Source: Robbsia sp. KACC 23696
Lineage (GTDB): Bacteria > Pseudomonadota > Gammaproteobacteria > Burkholderiales > Burkholderiaceae
Reading direction: 5' to 3'
DNA: 64,000 nt
NCBI RefSeq assembly: GCF_039852015.1
Contig: NZ_CP156627.1
Location: 1,488,001 to 1,552,000 of the forward strand
In this document: positions 36,577-45,400 of the stretch, piece after piece
Layout: every line of letters begins with the position of its first letter
Position numbering within the stretch: the stretch's first letter is position 1
The notes under the pieces: generated by a model
Told to the model about the DNA's origin: nothing
The model's database searches: none
The model's input: only the letters and a program-made list of their open reading frames with translations
Position numbers and translations under genes: made by a program

Positions 36577-37173
36577 ATGTTGCTACGAATCAACGCCTTA
36601 TTTCGCAATAGTGCGACGCTTGCATCACGCGAGCTATTTGCACGGGAAACCGAACGACGCAATGGGCGTGACATCAAAGCGGGCGCCGATCTCATCGCTG
36701 CGTCGTCGAGTCACGCCGTGGGGCTGACGGTCCGGCTGATGAACGCCAGCGGACAACGGATGGTGCTCCAGCGCATCCATTATTTCAGCGGGGAGATAGT
36801 GCGTGAGCCATGCGAAAGCATTCTCGACGATGGGCAGTGGAGTATCTTCGTTTTGAGTGCGGACGCTGTCGGCTTTCTCGTCTATCGCATCGTCGATGGC
36901 GATGCACTCACACCGACATCGACCGACGCCGGAACCGACGTACTGATTGCTTGGCGGGTAGGTGGCGGTCGTTTTTTGAATGTCCACAGCGAGTTGAGCC
37001 GTGATCGGCCCTGGACAGTGGGCGATGTCGTCGCTGACGAGTGGATCGAGGCAGTGCTAAACGCCACCGGACACGTCCCTCATCGCATCGAGGTCAGTGT
37101 TCATCCCACGCGCAAAGTGATTGGCGAATCGCAGCGGGATGACATCGATAGTCTGTCGATACAAATCATCTAG
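36577..37173 (+). CDS. Unknown small protein of the DUF6603 operon (sixth gene)
   Basis: 198 aa, 55 bases after the fifth gene. The ribosome binding site is weak. The middle (ADLIAASSSHAVGLTVRLMN, IHYFSGEIVREPCESILDDG, WSIFVLSADAVGFLVYRI) looks like a compact beta-sandwich. Hydrophobic strands alternate with charged loops, and there is no signal peptide. Not recognised. It is the last gene before IS3 debris, so the original operon may have continued further. Confidence 0.55.
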   Translation: MLLRINALFRNSATLASRELFARETERRNGRDIKAGADLIAASSSHAVGLTVRLMNASGQRMVLQRIHYFSGEIVREPCESILDDGQWSIFVLSADAVGFLVYRIVDGDALTPTSTDAGTDVLIAWRVGGGRFLNVHSELSRDRPWTVGDVVADEWIEAVLNATGHVPHRIEVSVHPTRKVIGESQRDDIDSLSIQII

Positions 37174-37262
37174 GGGTGGTTCAACGAAAGCGCGCTCCTA
37201 GGACTGCCTGCATCCCCAATGCATGAATATTACATTTTATTTACAACAGTTGTCGCACGGTT

Positions 37263-37912
37263 TTACGCGCACTGCATTAATCGCGGTACGGTGTTCCTTT
37301 CTGGATTCAGCCACACTTCTGTCTTCAAATTCCAGTCGCGCAAGCCTCTTGTCCATCTGCGAGGCGCCCGCTCGCGCGCTATCGCGTAGACTTCATGGCG
37401 CTTGGTTATCAACTCCTCTGCTTGTCCGTTGTGGCGCTGTGCTGGGGGAACGAACTTCAGGCCGCTATGTTTATGCGTATGGTTGTACGACTGTACAAAT
37501 CGATGCATCCATTCACGTGCCGCCGTTGTCCGAGTGCAGCACCAGTGGCTTACCAATGCGTGCTTCGGCCAAGCTGGCCCGCTGCATCAGGCGTGCTGCG
37601 TGCTGCGCCGACTCCTCCTCGTGCACTTCGTGCGCGACGATCTTGCGGCTGAACACGTCCAACACCATGTACCAATAAAATTATTGTCCCTTTATTGATA
37701 AGGGTAACCAGTTATGTCCCAGCTCCCGTCTACGACAGTACTCGCCGAGCTCGGATGCGTTTAACCCTGCCGTTTCTAGAATCACAGCAAACTTGTCTTC
37801 CGAGGACCACGCCTCAGGATTCTTCCCATCACCCGGCACGACCATTCCTTGCGATTTGACCTGACGACGCCATGTATAAAGCGTTTGCTCAGTTATATAC
37901 TCGCTATCTTAC
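37263..37912 (-). pseudogene. IS3-family transposase remnant (OrfA/OrfB pieces joined by deletion)
   Basis: Minus strand, reading from 37912: an OrfA-like piece (EQTLYTWRRQVKSQGMVVPG, SSEDKFAVILETAGLNASEL, EYCRRRELG), a stop, then OrfB core pieces (YWYMVLDVFSRKIVAHEVHE and KPLVLHSDNGG). At about 37532 this jumps in another frame to the OrfB end (REWMHRFVQSYNHTHKHSGL and WLNPERN). The middle of OrfB with the last catalytic residue is missing. Several frame breaks show an old, inactive copy. Confidence 0.8.
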
Positions 37913-38237
37913 CGCCCCCGGAATTCAACATCTAAAATTACTCCGTGCGACAACTAGTCTGACGCCAGCGGAGATCGTCCCACTTTAAACCGGGTGGTAA
38001 AAAATTTACGAATTCTGCCCGTATATTTTAATGCCGCGTTGCTTGTAATCGACACAGCATTGCAGAACCTCCATGGCAACAATTGTCATGGCCAAAAATT
38101 CGTCTCGAAAAATATGAGTTGATGGCTTCAGTAAATCTAAATTGAGCCGTAAAACGCTTGCAACAAGCGATCGTTCACGAGGACCCGTGTCTAGCGCCAC
38201 GGGAGCGGTAATATTTGCAGGCTATCGAGGTGATGAA
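37913..38237. other. Gene-free spacer before the chemoreceptor
   Basis: No gene seen. It separates IS debris from the chemotaxis gene and is locally AT-rich around 37990-38060. An open frame from 38142 runs into the chemoreceptor but lacks a ribosome binding site. Confidence 0.4.
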
Positions 38238-39839
38238 ATGACCCAACTGAATATAAAATCCAACAAGATCTCAGTTAAAGGGAAGCTTTCCATAGGGTTC
38301 GGCTTTCTCAGCGTGTTGGTGCTCATTGTTTCCGGTATTTCTCTTAAGTCGTTAGGCAATGCGAATGATCGCTTCAGCGACTATATAACTGGAATCAGCA
38401 AACGTGCAGACACGGTGCAAAACGTCCGGACCGCCGTCGACCGACGCGCGATTGCGGCACGGAATATGGCCCTTGTGACGACGTCCGCGGATTTGGAAGC
38501 GCAGCGGGCAGCCGAAGCCGAGGCGCAACAGGACGTTCAAGCAAACTTGAAAACGTTAAACGACCTGATTGCTACCGGCGCGAACGTTACCGAAAAGGCC
38601 CGCAACTTGGTGGATGCCATCAACCAGGTCGAAGCGAAATATAGCGTGGTGGCACAAAACATCGTTGCGCTGGCCTTAGCGAACAAGCGCGACGAAGCAG
38701 TCGTAAAAATCAACGTTGAATGCCAGCCGTTGTTATCCGAACTTATCAAAGCCACTGATGCCTATGCAAGTTACACGCTTGGCCGAGAAGCCGCGCTGGT
38801 TCGTGAAGATAACGAAAACTATGCACGTCAGAGAACCATTCTTATTTTAATTTGTCTCAGCGCGATTGCTGCGGCAGTGATTACGGGAAGTGTGATTGTG
38901 CGTGGCCTCACGCGAGCACTTGGGGCGGAGCCCGTGGATCTCAGTGATGTAACGCAACGAATCGCAAATGGAGACCTTAGTGCAATCGCGCCAGCCGCTG
39001 CGGCACCAAAGGGCAGCGTGCTGTCGTCGATGGGCATCATGCAGGCGAGTCTAGTCCGTTTGATTGGCGATGTCCGAACCGCCGCCGATAGCATCGCCAC
39101 AGGTTCCGGCGAAATCGCGTCGGGAAATGCCGATCTGTCGTCGCGAACCGAACAGCAGGCTGCTTCGCTGCAAGAGACCGCTTCAAGCATGGAGGAATTG
39201 ACATCCACGGTCCGACACAATTCCGAGAACGCACAACAGGCGACCTCTCTGGCAACCAGTGCCTCAGAGGTGGCTCAGCGCGGTAGCGCGGCGGTTGGGC
39301 GTATGGTAGCGACCATGGACCAAATCAGTGGCAGCTCGAACAAGATTGCCGAGATTACGGGAATTATCGAAGGGATCGCCTTCCAAACGAATATTCTCGC
39401 GCTCAACGCGGCAGTGGAAGCGGCACGCGCTGGAGATCAGGGTCGTGGATTCGCCGTCGTTGCCGGCGAGGTGCGTAATCTCGCGCAACGCTCTTCCAGT
39501 GCCGCAAAAGAAATCAAAGACTTGATCAGCACATCGGTACAAAAGATTCAGGCGGGTTCGTCGCTTGCCCACGAGGCCGGCGAGACGATGTCCGAGGTCA
39601 CGCAAGCCGTCGTGCGCGTGACAGATATTATGTCGGAGATCGCAGCGGCGTCGACTGAGCAGAGTCGCGGTATTGAGCAAGTTAATCAGGCCATCACACA
39701 AATGGATCAGGTGACACAGCAAAACGCGGCTTTGGTCGAAGAGGCGGCCGCGGCTTCAACGTCTCTCGAACATCAGGGACAGCAGCTTAACAAAGCGATT
39801 GGATACTTCCGGTTAGAGGCCGTTGCTAGACTTGCATGA
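38238..39839 (+). CDS. Methyl-accepting chemotaxis protein
   Basis: 533 aa. TM1 at about 18-36 ([18 protein letters not shown]), a periplasmic four-helix-type sensor (about 40-195), TM2 at about 199-220 ([20 protein letters not shown]), a HAMP segment ([10 protein letters not shown] through ANGDLSAI), then a signalling domain whose hairpin tip reads [20 protein letters not shown]. Methylation-helix segments of the [20 protein letters not shown] type are present. It transmits ligand sensing to CheA/CheW. The ATG at 38238 follows GAGGTG; an ATG 96 bases upstream would add an unlikely basic leader. The C-terminus lacks a CheR/CheB pentapeptide. No che genes are nearby. Confidence 0.92.
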   Translation: MTQLNIKSNKISVKGKLSIGFGFLSVLVLIVSGISLKSLGNANDRFSDYITGISKRADTVQNVRTAVDRRAIAARNMALVTTSADLEAQRAAEAEAQQDVQANLKTLNDLIATGANVTEKARNLVDAINQVEAKYSVVAQNIVALALANKRDEAVVKINVECQPLLSELIKATDAYASYTLGREAALVREDNENYARQRTILILICLSAIAAAVITGSVIVRGLTRALGAEPVDLSDVTQRIANGDLSAIAPAAAAPKGSVLSSMGIMQASLVRLIGDVRTAADSIATGSGEIASGNADLSSRTEQQAASLQETASSMEELTSTVRHNSENAQQATSLATSASEVAQRGSAAVGRMVATMDQISGSSNKIAEITGIIEGIAFQTNILALNAAVEAARAGDQGRGFAVVAGEVRNLAQRSSSAAKEIKDLISTSVQKIQAGSSLAHEAGETMSEVTQAVVRVTDIMSEIAAASTEQSRGIEQVNQAITQMDQVTQQNAALVEEAAAASTSLEHQGQQLNKAIGYFRLEAVARLA

Positions 39840-39859
39840 GTATCGGAAGGTAGGGATCC

Positions 39860-40330
39860 AATGGGCCATGCTGCATACGATGCCATTGCGAAGGAAACAC
39901 GCTCGAACATCTCGGATGCTAGGCGCCCGCGCGTCGCTATCGGGTCTCGGCCGAAGCGGCATTACCAAAGGCCGCTCGCGGCAAGCAGCACATTCCGACG
40001 CAACGGATTCATTTGATCGGCAAGCGCTACGCGGTAGGAGCACGCACGGAAGAGACGCGGCATCGACGTGATGCGTATGCGCCAGCGGTACAGCGCCTAA
40101 GTTCTTGCCGCAATCAGCGCACTGATCGATGAGCGCCTGAGCGCCACGACGCCCACCTGCGTCGCGGGCACCGCGTTGCACTATATCGTCGGACAATGGC
40201 ACAAGCTCAAACGTTACGTCGAAAACCGCATCTGGCGGATCGACATCAACCCGTGCGAGAACGCGATCCGGCCGTTCGTAATCGGGCGCAAGGCGTGGCT
40301 GTTCTGCCTTGGACCTTTGGGAAACCTACG
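39860..40330 (+). pseudogene. IS66-family transposase (TnpC) C-terminal remnant
   Basis: Fragments in shifting frames match the IS66 TnpC end: AAYDAIAKET, then KQHIPTQRIHLIGKRYAV, ALHYIVGQWHKLKRYVEN, and the hallmark INPCENAIRPFVIGRKAWLF. At least two frameshifts are needed to connect them, and the N-terminal two thirds are absent. Inactive. Confidence 0.82.
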
Positions 40331-40455
40331 CCGGAATCCGCCGCCTAGTGGCGCGGACGTCCTTTACGGATCGCTTACCTTCGAGAAAAACAATGTGAAC
40401 AATTGCCCATTTCAACAGTCAGGGGCCGGGGCGCTTTCACGCGCCTAGCCGCATC

Positions 40456-40483
40456 GCTAATCCGCCATAAAAGGCGGATTAGC
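40456..40483. terminator. Perfect hairpin between IS66 remnant and hsp20 (possible terminator)
   Basis: Arms GCTAATCCGCC and GGCGGATTAGC (11 bp, perfect) around a 6-base ATAAAA loop. It lies 20 bases past the stop of the minus-strand hsp20 gene. No T-run follows on either strand, so intrinsic termination is uncertain. Confidence 0.45.
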
Positions 40484-40503
40484 AATGGCCGGCTTTCATT
40501 GAA

Positions 40504-40971
40504 TCAAGCTGCCGCGTTGGCTTCGATCAACTGTGCATCTTTCTTACCTGAGCCTGATGATCCGATCTCAATACGACGTGGCTTCAATGCCTCTGGGATC
40601 TGGCGCAGCAAGTCGATCTGCAGCAATCCATTATCCAAAGTTGCTCCTGTCACACTGACGTGGTCTGCAAGCTTGAACCGATGCTCGAAGTCACGCTCCG
40701 CGATGCCTCGGTGCAGGAATGTCTGCTTTTCCGCGGAACGGTCACGGCGACCGATGACTTTTAGGGAATCCCGTTCGAATTCAAGATTCAATTCGTCCCG
40801 TGTAAAACCAGCGACAGCCATCGTGATGCGATACTTGTTTTCTTCCACCAATTCGACGTTGTACGGAGGGTAAGCATTCTGCTCCGTACGTGCTGCATCA
40901 TCCAGGATGCGGGCAAAGCGATCGAAGCCAATCGCCGAGCGGAACAGTGGTGCAAAGTCGTAGTTTGTCAT
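40504..40971 (-). CDS. Hsp20/alpha-crystallin small heat-shock protein (IbpA-like)
   Basis: 155 aa. Typical start MTNYDFAPLFRSAIGFDRFA, then the alpha-crystallin domain from about residue 33 (YPPYNVELVEENKYRITMAV) to RGIAERDFEHRFKLADHV and GLLQIDLLRQIPEALKPRRI. It holds unfolding proteins in a soluble state for DnaK/ClpB. I use the ATG at 40971 because GAGGA lies upstream and it matches the family start; the frame is open further upstream without support. A heat-shock-type promoter is seen at 41039-41068. Confidence 0.92.
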   Translation of the reverse strand: MTNYDFAPLFRSAIGFDRFARILDDAARTEQNAYPPYNVELVEENKYRITMAVAGFTRDELNLEFERDSLKVIGRRDRSAEKQTFLHRGIAERDFEHRFKLADHVSVTGATLDNGLLQIDLLRQIPEALKPRRIEIGSSGSGKKDAQLIEANAAA

Positions 40972-41312
40972 GGTCGTATATCCTCGTAAAAATGAGCGAT
41001 AGTTATCGCAGTCCTCCCAATGAGCGGCTGCTTGACCAAAATATAGGAAGCGAAAAGTAAATCTCAAGACCCCTAAGTGTAACAAATTGTAATGCCGCCA
41101 GAGAATGTGTTTACGTGTTCTCGGAGTCGACGTTTTACCCGATCCAGCTCGGCGCCTCGCAGCAGCCTCTTCGAGGTCGTGTGCGCGAGCCGGTAGCGTG
41201 CGCGATCAGCACGCATTGCGCCAACTCGCTACGCAAACACCGTTATCGGTAAAAATCCAAACTCGCCCCAGCTGGATCCGCTACCATTAAAAATAGGGGC
41301 CTACCGCCCCGT
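40972..41312. other. Non-coding region between hsp20 and tetR genes
   Basis: Holds the hsp20 leader and heat-shock promoter at its left end. The remainder (about 41085-41312) shows no gene-like frame and no clear repeat. Confidence 0.5.
41039..41068 (-). promoter_or_regulatory. Sigma-32-like heat-shock promoter of hsp20
   Basis: On the minus strand, CTTGAGA (41062-41068) and CCTATATTT (from 41048) are separated by 14 bases. This is close to the sigma-32 consensus CTTGAAA with a 13-16 base gap and CCCCATNT. It ends about 68 bases before the hsp20 start. Confidence 0.55.
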
Positions 41313-41930
41313 CTAATCAAATGTTGCCGCGAGAGGTTCGACCGTTTGCAGCAAGTCTTCGCGCGAGGCACCATCCCGAGCCTGTATCGAAAATCCCTGC
41401 AACACCGCCGCGAGATAGCGCGCAGTAGACGCAAGTCGAGGACCGTTTAGCCAAGGCGTGAGCGCCTGCGCGATGTCTTCGCGGATAGCATCGCGCCGCC
41501 GCGCCAATTCGCTGGCGAGCTCCTGATGGTCCGGATGCGCGCACAGCATCCCGCTTGAAATCATGCAGCTCCGCTCGCCGTCCGAGGATGTGACGATATC
41601 GATCGCGGCGAAAAGCAATCGACGCACCGCCTCAGCGAGGGAATCAGCCTGCTCGACCGCCGAGCGATTCACCAGATTGAACGTGTCCGAATAGCGGTCC
41701 AGCGCCCGCAGATATAGATTCGCCTTGCTACCAAAAACGCCATACAGGCTTGGCGCAGCCACGCCAATCGCTTGCGTCAGATCGCTCATACCCACGCCTT
41801 CATACCCATGGCGCCAGAAGAGACGCATCGCCGTCTCGACGGCCTTCTCTTCATCGAAACCGCGCGGTCTACCCGTCTTGCGGAGCGAGGCGGAGGGATC
41901 CGCCGAAATTGTCTGTTTCATAGCGATCAT
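41313..41930 (-). CDS. TetR/AcrR-family repressor
   Basis: 205 aa (from the ATG at 41930; the ATG at 41921 is equally possible). The DNA-binding domain is at about 20-65: GRPRGFDEEKAVETAMRLFW, then GVGMSDLTQAIGVAAPSLYG and VFGSKANLYLRALD. The C-terminal ligand domain contains a CMISSGMLCA segment typical of the group with a TetR_C-like regulatory pocket. It is divergent from an esterase/dehalogenase pair across a perfect palindrome, so it most likely represses both directions. Confidence 0.87.
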   Translation of the reverse strand: MIAMKQTISADPSASLRKTGRPRGFDEEKAVETAMRLFWRHGYEGVGMSDLTQAIGVAAPSLYGVFGSKANLYLRALDRYSDTFNLVNRSAVEQADSLAEAVRRLLFAAIDIVTSSDGERSCMISSGMLCAHPDHQELASELARRRDAIREDIAQALTPWLNGPRLASTARYLAAVLQGFSIQARDGASREDLLQTVEPLAATFD

Positions 41931-41938
41931 TAAAAAAC

Positions 41939-41959
41939 ACTTGACGTCATCCGTCAAGT
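41939..41959. promoter_or_regulatory. Palindromic operator for the TetR regulator
   Basis: ACTTGACG - TCATC - CGTCAAGT: perfect 8-base arms with a 5-base spacer, 9 bases upstream of the tetR start and 41 bases upstream of the hydrolase start. The size suits a TetR dimer. Confidence 0.6.
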
Positions 41960-42000
41960 TTCGCAAACTCATGTTCTTTAACGACCACTAAAAAACATCG

Positions 42001-42747
42001 ATGTCTGCTCCCCCTTTTCCTACGATAGTCCTCGTACACGGTGCATGGCACGGCGGTTGGTGCTACAGCCGAGTGGCCCAAATTCTACGACGCAAGGGAT
42101 ATGATGTATTCACCCCAACCTTCACCGGCCTAGGCGAGCGCTCTCACCTCGCGTCCGCGGCAATCAATGCGTCCACGCACGTACGCGATGTCCTCAACGT
42201 CATTGCATTCGAAGGCCTCGACGATGTCGTGCTTGTGGGCCATTCCTATGGCGGAAGTATCATCACGGCGGTTGCCGACGCTATTCCTGAAAAAATAAGG
42301 TCGCTGGTTTACTTGGATGCCTTCATCGGGGCGAATGACAAATCTCTTTTCGACCTTGACGCCCCGGAAGCCACGGCGCGTTATATCGAAATGGCGCAAT
42401 CCAACGGGGGATACCGGGTGCCGCCGCTTCCAGCGGCCGTTTTCGGCGTCAACCTCGCAGATCAAGCCTGGGTCGATGCACGGACGACCGCCGGTTCCTT
42501 GGCATGCTGGTCGGAGCGGCTTGCGCTGACCGGGCGCCATGAGTCAGTCAGGAATCGCACATACGTGTTCGCGGCCGGTTGGAACGGGCCATTCAAGCCG
42601 TTCTTCGATAGCGCTTGCGCCGAAGGTTGGACGACCCATACATTCGATTGCGGACATGACGTCATGATCGATATGCCGCAAGAAACCGCGGAGCTCATCG
42701 AGCAAGCCTCGCTCGCCTCCTCCACTCACGCAACAAACCGGAGGTAA
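42001..42747 (+). CDS. Alpha/beta hydrolase (methyl-esterase/EstC-like)
   Basis: 248 aa. The fold starts with VLVHGAWHGGWCYSRV (oxyanion loop), has the nucleophile in GHSYGG (Ser82), and the catalytic His in DCGHDVMID (His219). The HGAWHGGW start and GLGERSH segment are typical of the salicylate/jasmonate methyl-esterase-like bacterial group, which cleave small esters. It is followed after 3 bases by the dehalogenase-like gene; both are divergent from a TetR repressor, so one substrate may pass through both enzymes. Confidence 0.82.
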   Translation: MSAPPFPTIVLVHGAWHGGWCYSRVAQILRRKGYDVFTPTFTGLGERSHLASAAINASTHVRDVLNVIAFEGLDDVVLVGHSYGGSIITAVADAIPEKIRSLVYLDAFIGANDKSLFDLDAPEATARYIEMAQSNGGYRVPPLPAAVFGVNLADQAWVDARTTAGSLACWSERLALTGRHESVRNRTYVFAAGWNGPFKPFFDSACAEGWTTHTFDCGHDVMIDMPQETAELIEQASLASSTHATNRR

Positions 42748-42750
42748 TCC

Positions 42751-43674
42751 ATGTCTTCGCCGCAAACAAATGCACACGCGCCGTTTTTCCCATCATTGCG
42801 CGTCCTGGACATCGAGGCTGGAGGCGTGCATTTCGCGGGCGCGACGGGGGGCGACGGACCGCCTTTGCTGCTTTTGCATGGCTATCCTCAGACGCACATT
42901 GCTTGGCGCAAGCTCGCGTCTGAGCTGGCAAAACGCTATACGCTGGTGATACCGGACCTGCCTGGCTATGGGTGCAGTCGCACCCGCGAAGTGTCGCCGC
43001 GATGGACGAAGCGACGCGTCGGCGATGCGCTTGTCGCGCTGATGACGCGCCTTGGTCATGACCGCTTTGCGATCGTCGGCCACGATCGAGGGGCACGCGC
43101 AGGCTATCGTCTGGCACTCGACCATCCAACCAGCGCCTTGGCCTATGCGTCACTGACGGTGATACCGACGGCCGACGCGTTGGCCATGGTCGACTATCGC
43201 TCCGCCCTACGGGCATTCCATTGGTTTTTCTTCTCGCAGGAAGCCGACTTGCCTGAACGAATGCTAGCGGCGGCGCCCGATGTGTTCATTGAGCGCGCCT
43301 TGGCAAAAATGACGGGCGGCCGCGATCTCATCGAGCCAGCCGCGCTGGAGCGCTATAAGTTGGCATTTCGAGACGCGGCCGTGCGACATGCCATCTGTGA
43401 AGATTATCGCGCGGCGATGAACGAAGACCTCGACCACGACAATGCGGACCTGAAGAATGGCCATAAAATGCCATGTCCGGTTCTCGTTCTATGGCCTGAA
43501 GCCGACTGGGTGCCAGGGCAGCCTACGCCGATGGAAGTCTGGCGGCGCTGGTCGAGCGACGTGCGTGGAGTGGCTACGGCTGGAGGACATCTCCAGCCTG
43601 AAGATGCGCCTGACGAAGTGTTGGCAGCACTGCTGCCTTTTCTCGCAAGCCATTTGACAACGAGAGGACGTTAG
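42751..43674 (+). CDS. Fluoroacetate/haloacetate dehalogenase-like hydrolase
   Basis: 307 aa alpha/beta hydrolase. The nucleophile is an aspartate, not serine: GHDRGARAGYR with Asp112, followed by Arg113 and Arg116, which in fluoroacetate dehalogenases bind the carboxylate. FHWFFFSQ supplies the His-Trp pair that cradles halide, and HGYPQTHIAW is the usual oxyanion loop. Catalytic His is in TAGGHLQPEDAPDEV. Such enzymes hydrolyse haloacetates to glycolate; some relatives are epoxide hydrolases, which normally lack this Arg pattern. Start ATG follows GGAGG 6 bases upstream. Confidence 0.82.
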   Translation: MSSPQTNAHAPFFPSLRVLDIEAGGVHFAGATGGDGPPLLLLHGYPQTHIAWRKLASELAKRYTLVIPDLPGYGCSRTREVSPRWTKRRVGDALVALMTRLGHDRFAIVGHDRGARAGYRLALDHPTSALAYASLTVIPTADALAMVDYRSALRAFHWFFFSQEADLPERMLAAAPDVFIERALAKMTGGRDLIEPAALERYKLAFRDAAVRHAICEDYRAAMNEDLDHDNADLKNGHKMPCPVLVLWPEADWVPGQPTPMEVWRRWSSDVRGVATAGGHLQPEDAPDEVLAALLPFLASHLTTRGR

Positions 43675-43718
43675 CCCTGAAACAAGGTGAACCAGCCGCT
43701 CAGATTGGGGAAGCCAAA

Positions 43719-43813
43719 TATCGGCAATGCCGATAAAGCAAAAATATCGCTATTTACGATACCGCCTCTTTATCGGAATATGCGATATACTGCTTTTATC
43801 GATAAAGGCGATA
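43719..43813. promoter_or_regulatory. Four HipB operators in a 26-bp array
   Basis: Four copies of TATCG-N7-CGATA occur at 43719-43735, 43745-43761, 43771-43787 and 43797-43813. Each begins exactly 26 bases after the one before. The last ends 4 bases before the hipB start. This matches the plan of HipB autoregulatory operators in E. coli (inverted TATCC sites) but with a different core and strict spacing. Confidence 0.85.
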
Positions 43814-43817
43814 AAAC

Positions 43818-44057
43818 ATGCGACAACGCATCACGACAGAGCAGCAGATCGGCGCGATCCTAAGCGGTGCGCGCCGCGCGACGGGACTGACCCAGGCGCA
43901 GGCCGGCGTGCGTTTGGGTCTGAGCCAGAACCGCGTCTCCGAGCTGGAAAACGGCGCGGCGGCAATCTCAGTCGCACAACTGCTCGCGATGGCCGCGCTA
44001 TACGGCCTCCAGATCGAAATGGGTGCGCGCAACGAGCCGCCGGCGACGGAGTGGTAA
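43818..44057 (+). CDS. hipB: HipB-type antitoxin / autorepressor
   Basis: 79 aa, one XRE-type helix-turn-helix at about residues 9-62: GAILSGARRATGLTQAQAGV, then LGLSQNRVSELENG and ISVAQLLAMAALYGLQIE. It should bind the operator array just upstream and neutralise HipA. Its stop is 2 bases before the hipA start, the usual antitoxin-first order. Confidence 0.88.
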   Translation: MRQRITTEQQIGAILSGARRATGLTQAQAGVRLGLSQNRVSELENGAAAISVAQLLAMAALYGLQIEMGARNEPPATEW

Positions 44058-44059
44058 CG

Positions 44060-45400
44060 ATGGGGCGTCCCTCTCGCACGCGCGCCCTCTCGGTCTGGGC
44101 CAACGGCATCCGCGTTGGTGAGTGGCGCGTGCCGGGCGGTGGCACGATGGAGTTCGCATACGATCCAGCATGGATGACGTCGACTGTCGGGCGCCCCCTC
44201 TCGCTCTCGCTGCCTTTTAGAACCGACGGCGGTCCGCTGAAGAGCGATGCGGTTCGCAACTTTTTCGAAAACCTTTTGCCGGACAACGAGCAAATCCGAC
44301 AACGTATCGGCATGCGGTTCAAGACGCCGTCTCTCGACGCGTTCGACTTGCTTGCGGCTATCGGACGGGATTGCGTCGGCGCCTTGCAAATTCTCGACGC
44401 CGATGCCATGCCTCATGGCATCGATCGGATAGACGGCCGCCGTGTCGACGCTGATGCCATCGAACGCTTGCTGATAGAGACGGTCAGCAGCGGACGCAAT
44501 GACACTGATGACGATTTTCCGGAAGAAGACGGTGAATTCCGCATTTCGCTGGCCGGGGCGCAAGAAAAAACCGGTCTCTTGCGTTACCAAGATCAGTGGC
44601 AGGTTCCCCGCGGATCGACGCCGACGACGCACATCCTGAAACTGCCGCTCGGTCTGGTTGGAAATCGAAAGATCAATATGTTTCACTCGGTCGAGAACGA
44701 GTGGCTCTGTCTGCGAATACTGCGTGCCTACGGATTGCCGACCGCCGAGGCGGAAATCCTCCAATTCGGTACGCGGAAGGTGCTCGGTGTCGAACGCTTC
44801 GACCGGCGCTTCGCAGCGTCGGGAACGGCGTTGTTACGTCTGCCACAGGAAGATTTTTGCCAAGTCTTCGGTCTGCCGCCCCATCTCAAATATGAGAATG
44901 ATGGCGGCCCGGGCTTGGTCAAGATCGCACAAATGTTGCGCCTGTCGAGCAACGCGCGACAGGATCTGCATACCCTCTTGAGCGCGCAGATTCTGTTCTG
45001 GATGCTTGCCGCGCCGGACGGTCATGCCAAAAACTTCAGCATTCGTCTGCTCGCGCACGGCGCCTTTGCCTTCACCCCGCTCTACGACGTCATGTCGATA
45101 TGGCCTGTCGAGGGAAAGCACGGTAGCCAGGTCTCCTGGCATACGACCAAGCTCGCGATGGCAGTCCCCGGCAACCATCGGCGTTACCGGATGCGTGATA
45201 TCGATCGTTCGCATTTCGACGAGATGGCACGCCAGTGCTTTTACGCGACGAACGCCGATGCTTTGATCGACCCCATCGTCGAACAAACAGCGGCGGTGAT
45301 CGACGCCGTATCTGCGGACCTGCCTGCTGGATTTCCCGAACAAGTTGCAACGGCCATTTTCAAAGGCTTACAACGCGGTGCGGATACGCTAGCCCGCTAA
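44060..45400 (+). CDS. hipA: HipA-type serine/threonine kinase toxin
   Basis: 446 aa, family length. N-terminal domain (LSVWANGIRVGEWRVPGGG through GRPLSLSLPF), a P-loop-like FRISLAGAQEKTGLL, ILKLPLG with the ATP-binding Lys, GVERFDR, and catalytic AAPDGHAKNFSI with the Asp base; the metal-binding Asp is in LYDVMSIWP. In E. coli, HipA phosphorylates glutamyl-tRNA synthetase and halts growth; the target here is an inference from family. The frame is open upstream of hipB, but the ATG at 44060 is the natural start. The 3' end overlaps the convergent amidohydrolase by 12 bases. Confidence 0.9.
   Translation: MGRPSRTRALSVWANGIRVGEWRVPGGGTMEFAYDPAWMTSTVGRPLSLSLPFRTDGGPLKSDAVRNFFENLLPDNEQIRQRIGMRFKTPSLDAFDLLAAIGRDCVGALQILDADAMPHGIDRIDGRRVDADAIERLLIETVSSGRNDTDDDFPEEDGEFRISLAGAQEKTGLLRYQDQWQVPRGSTPTTHILKLPLGLVGNRKINMFHSVENEWLCLRILRAYGLPTAEAEILQFGTRKVLGVERFDRRFAASGTALLRLPQEDFCQVFGLPPHLKYENDGGPGLVKIAQMLRLSSNARQDLHTLLSAQILFWMLAAPDGHAKNFSIRLLAHGAFAFTPLYDVMSIWPVEGKHGSQVSWHTTKLAMAVPGNHRRYRMRDIDRSHFDEMARQCFYATNADALIDPIVEQTAAVIDAVSADLPAGFPEQVATAIFKGLQRGADTLAR

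Noticed and set aside
20416-37173. Reading the giant operon as a phage tail, tailocin or type VI cluster
   Set aside because: No sheath, tube, baseplate, VgrG, ClpV or tape-measure signatures are visible in any of the six proteins.
43727-44059. Upstream extension of the hipA frame across hipB and the operators
   Set aside because: It would read through the operator array; hipB in its own frame and the ATG at 44060 explain the region.
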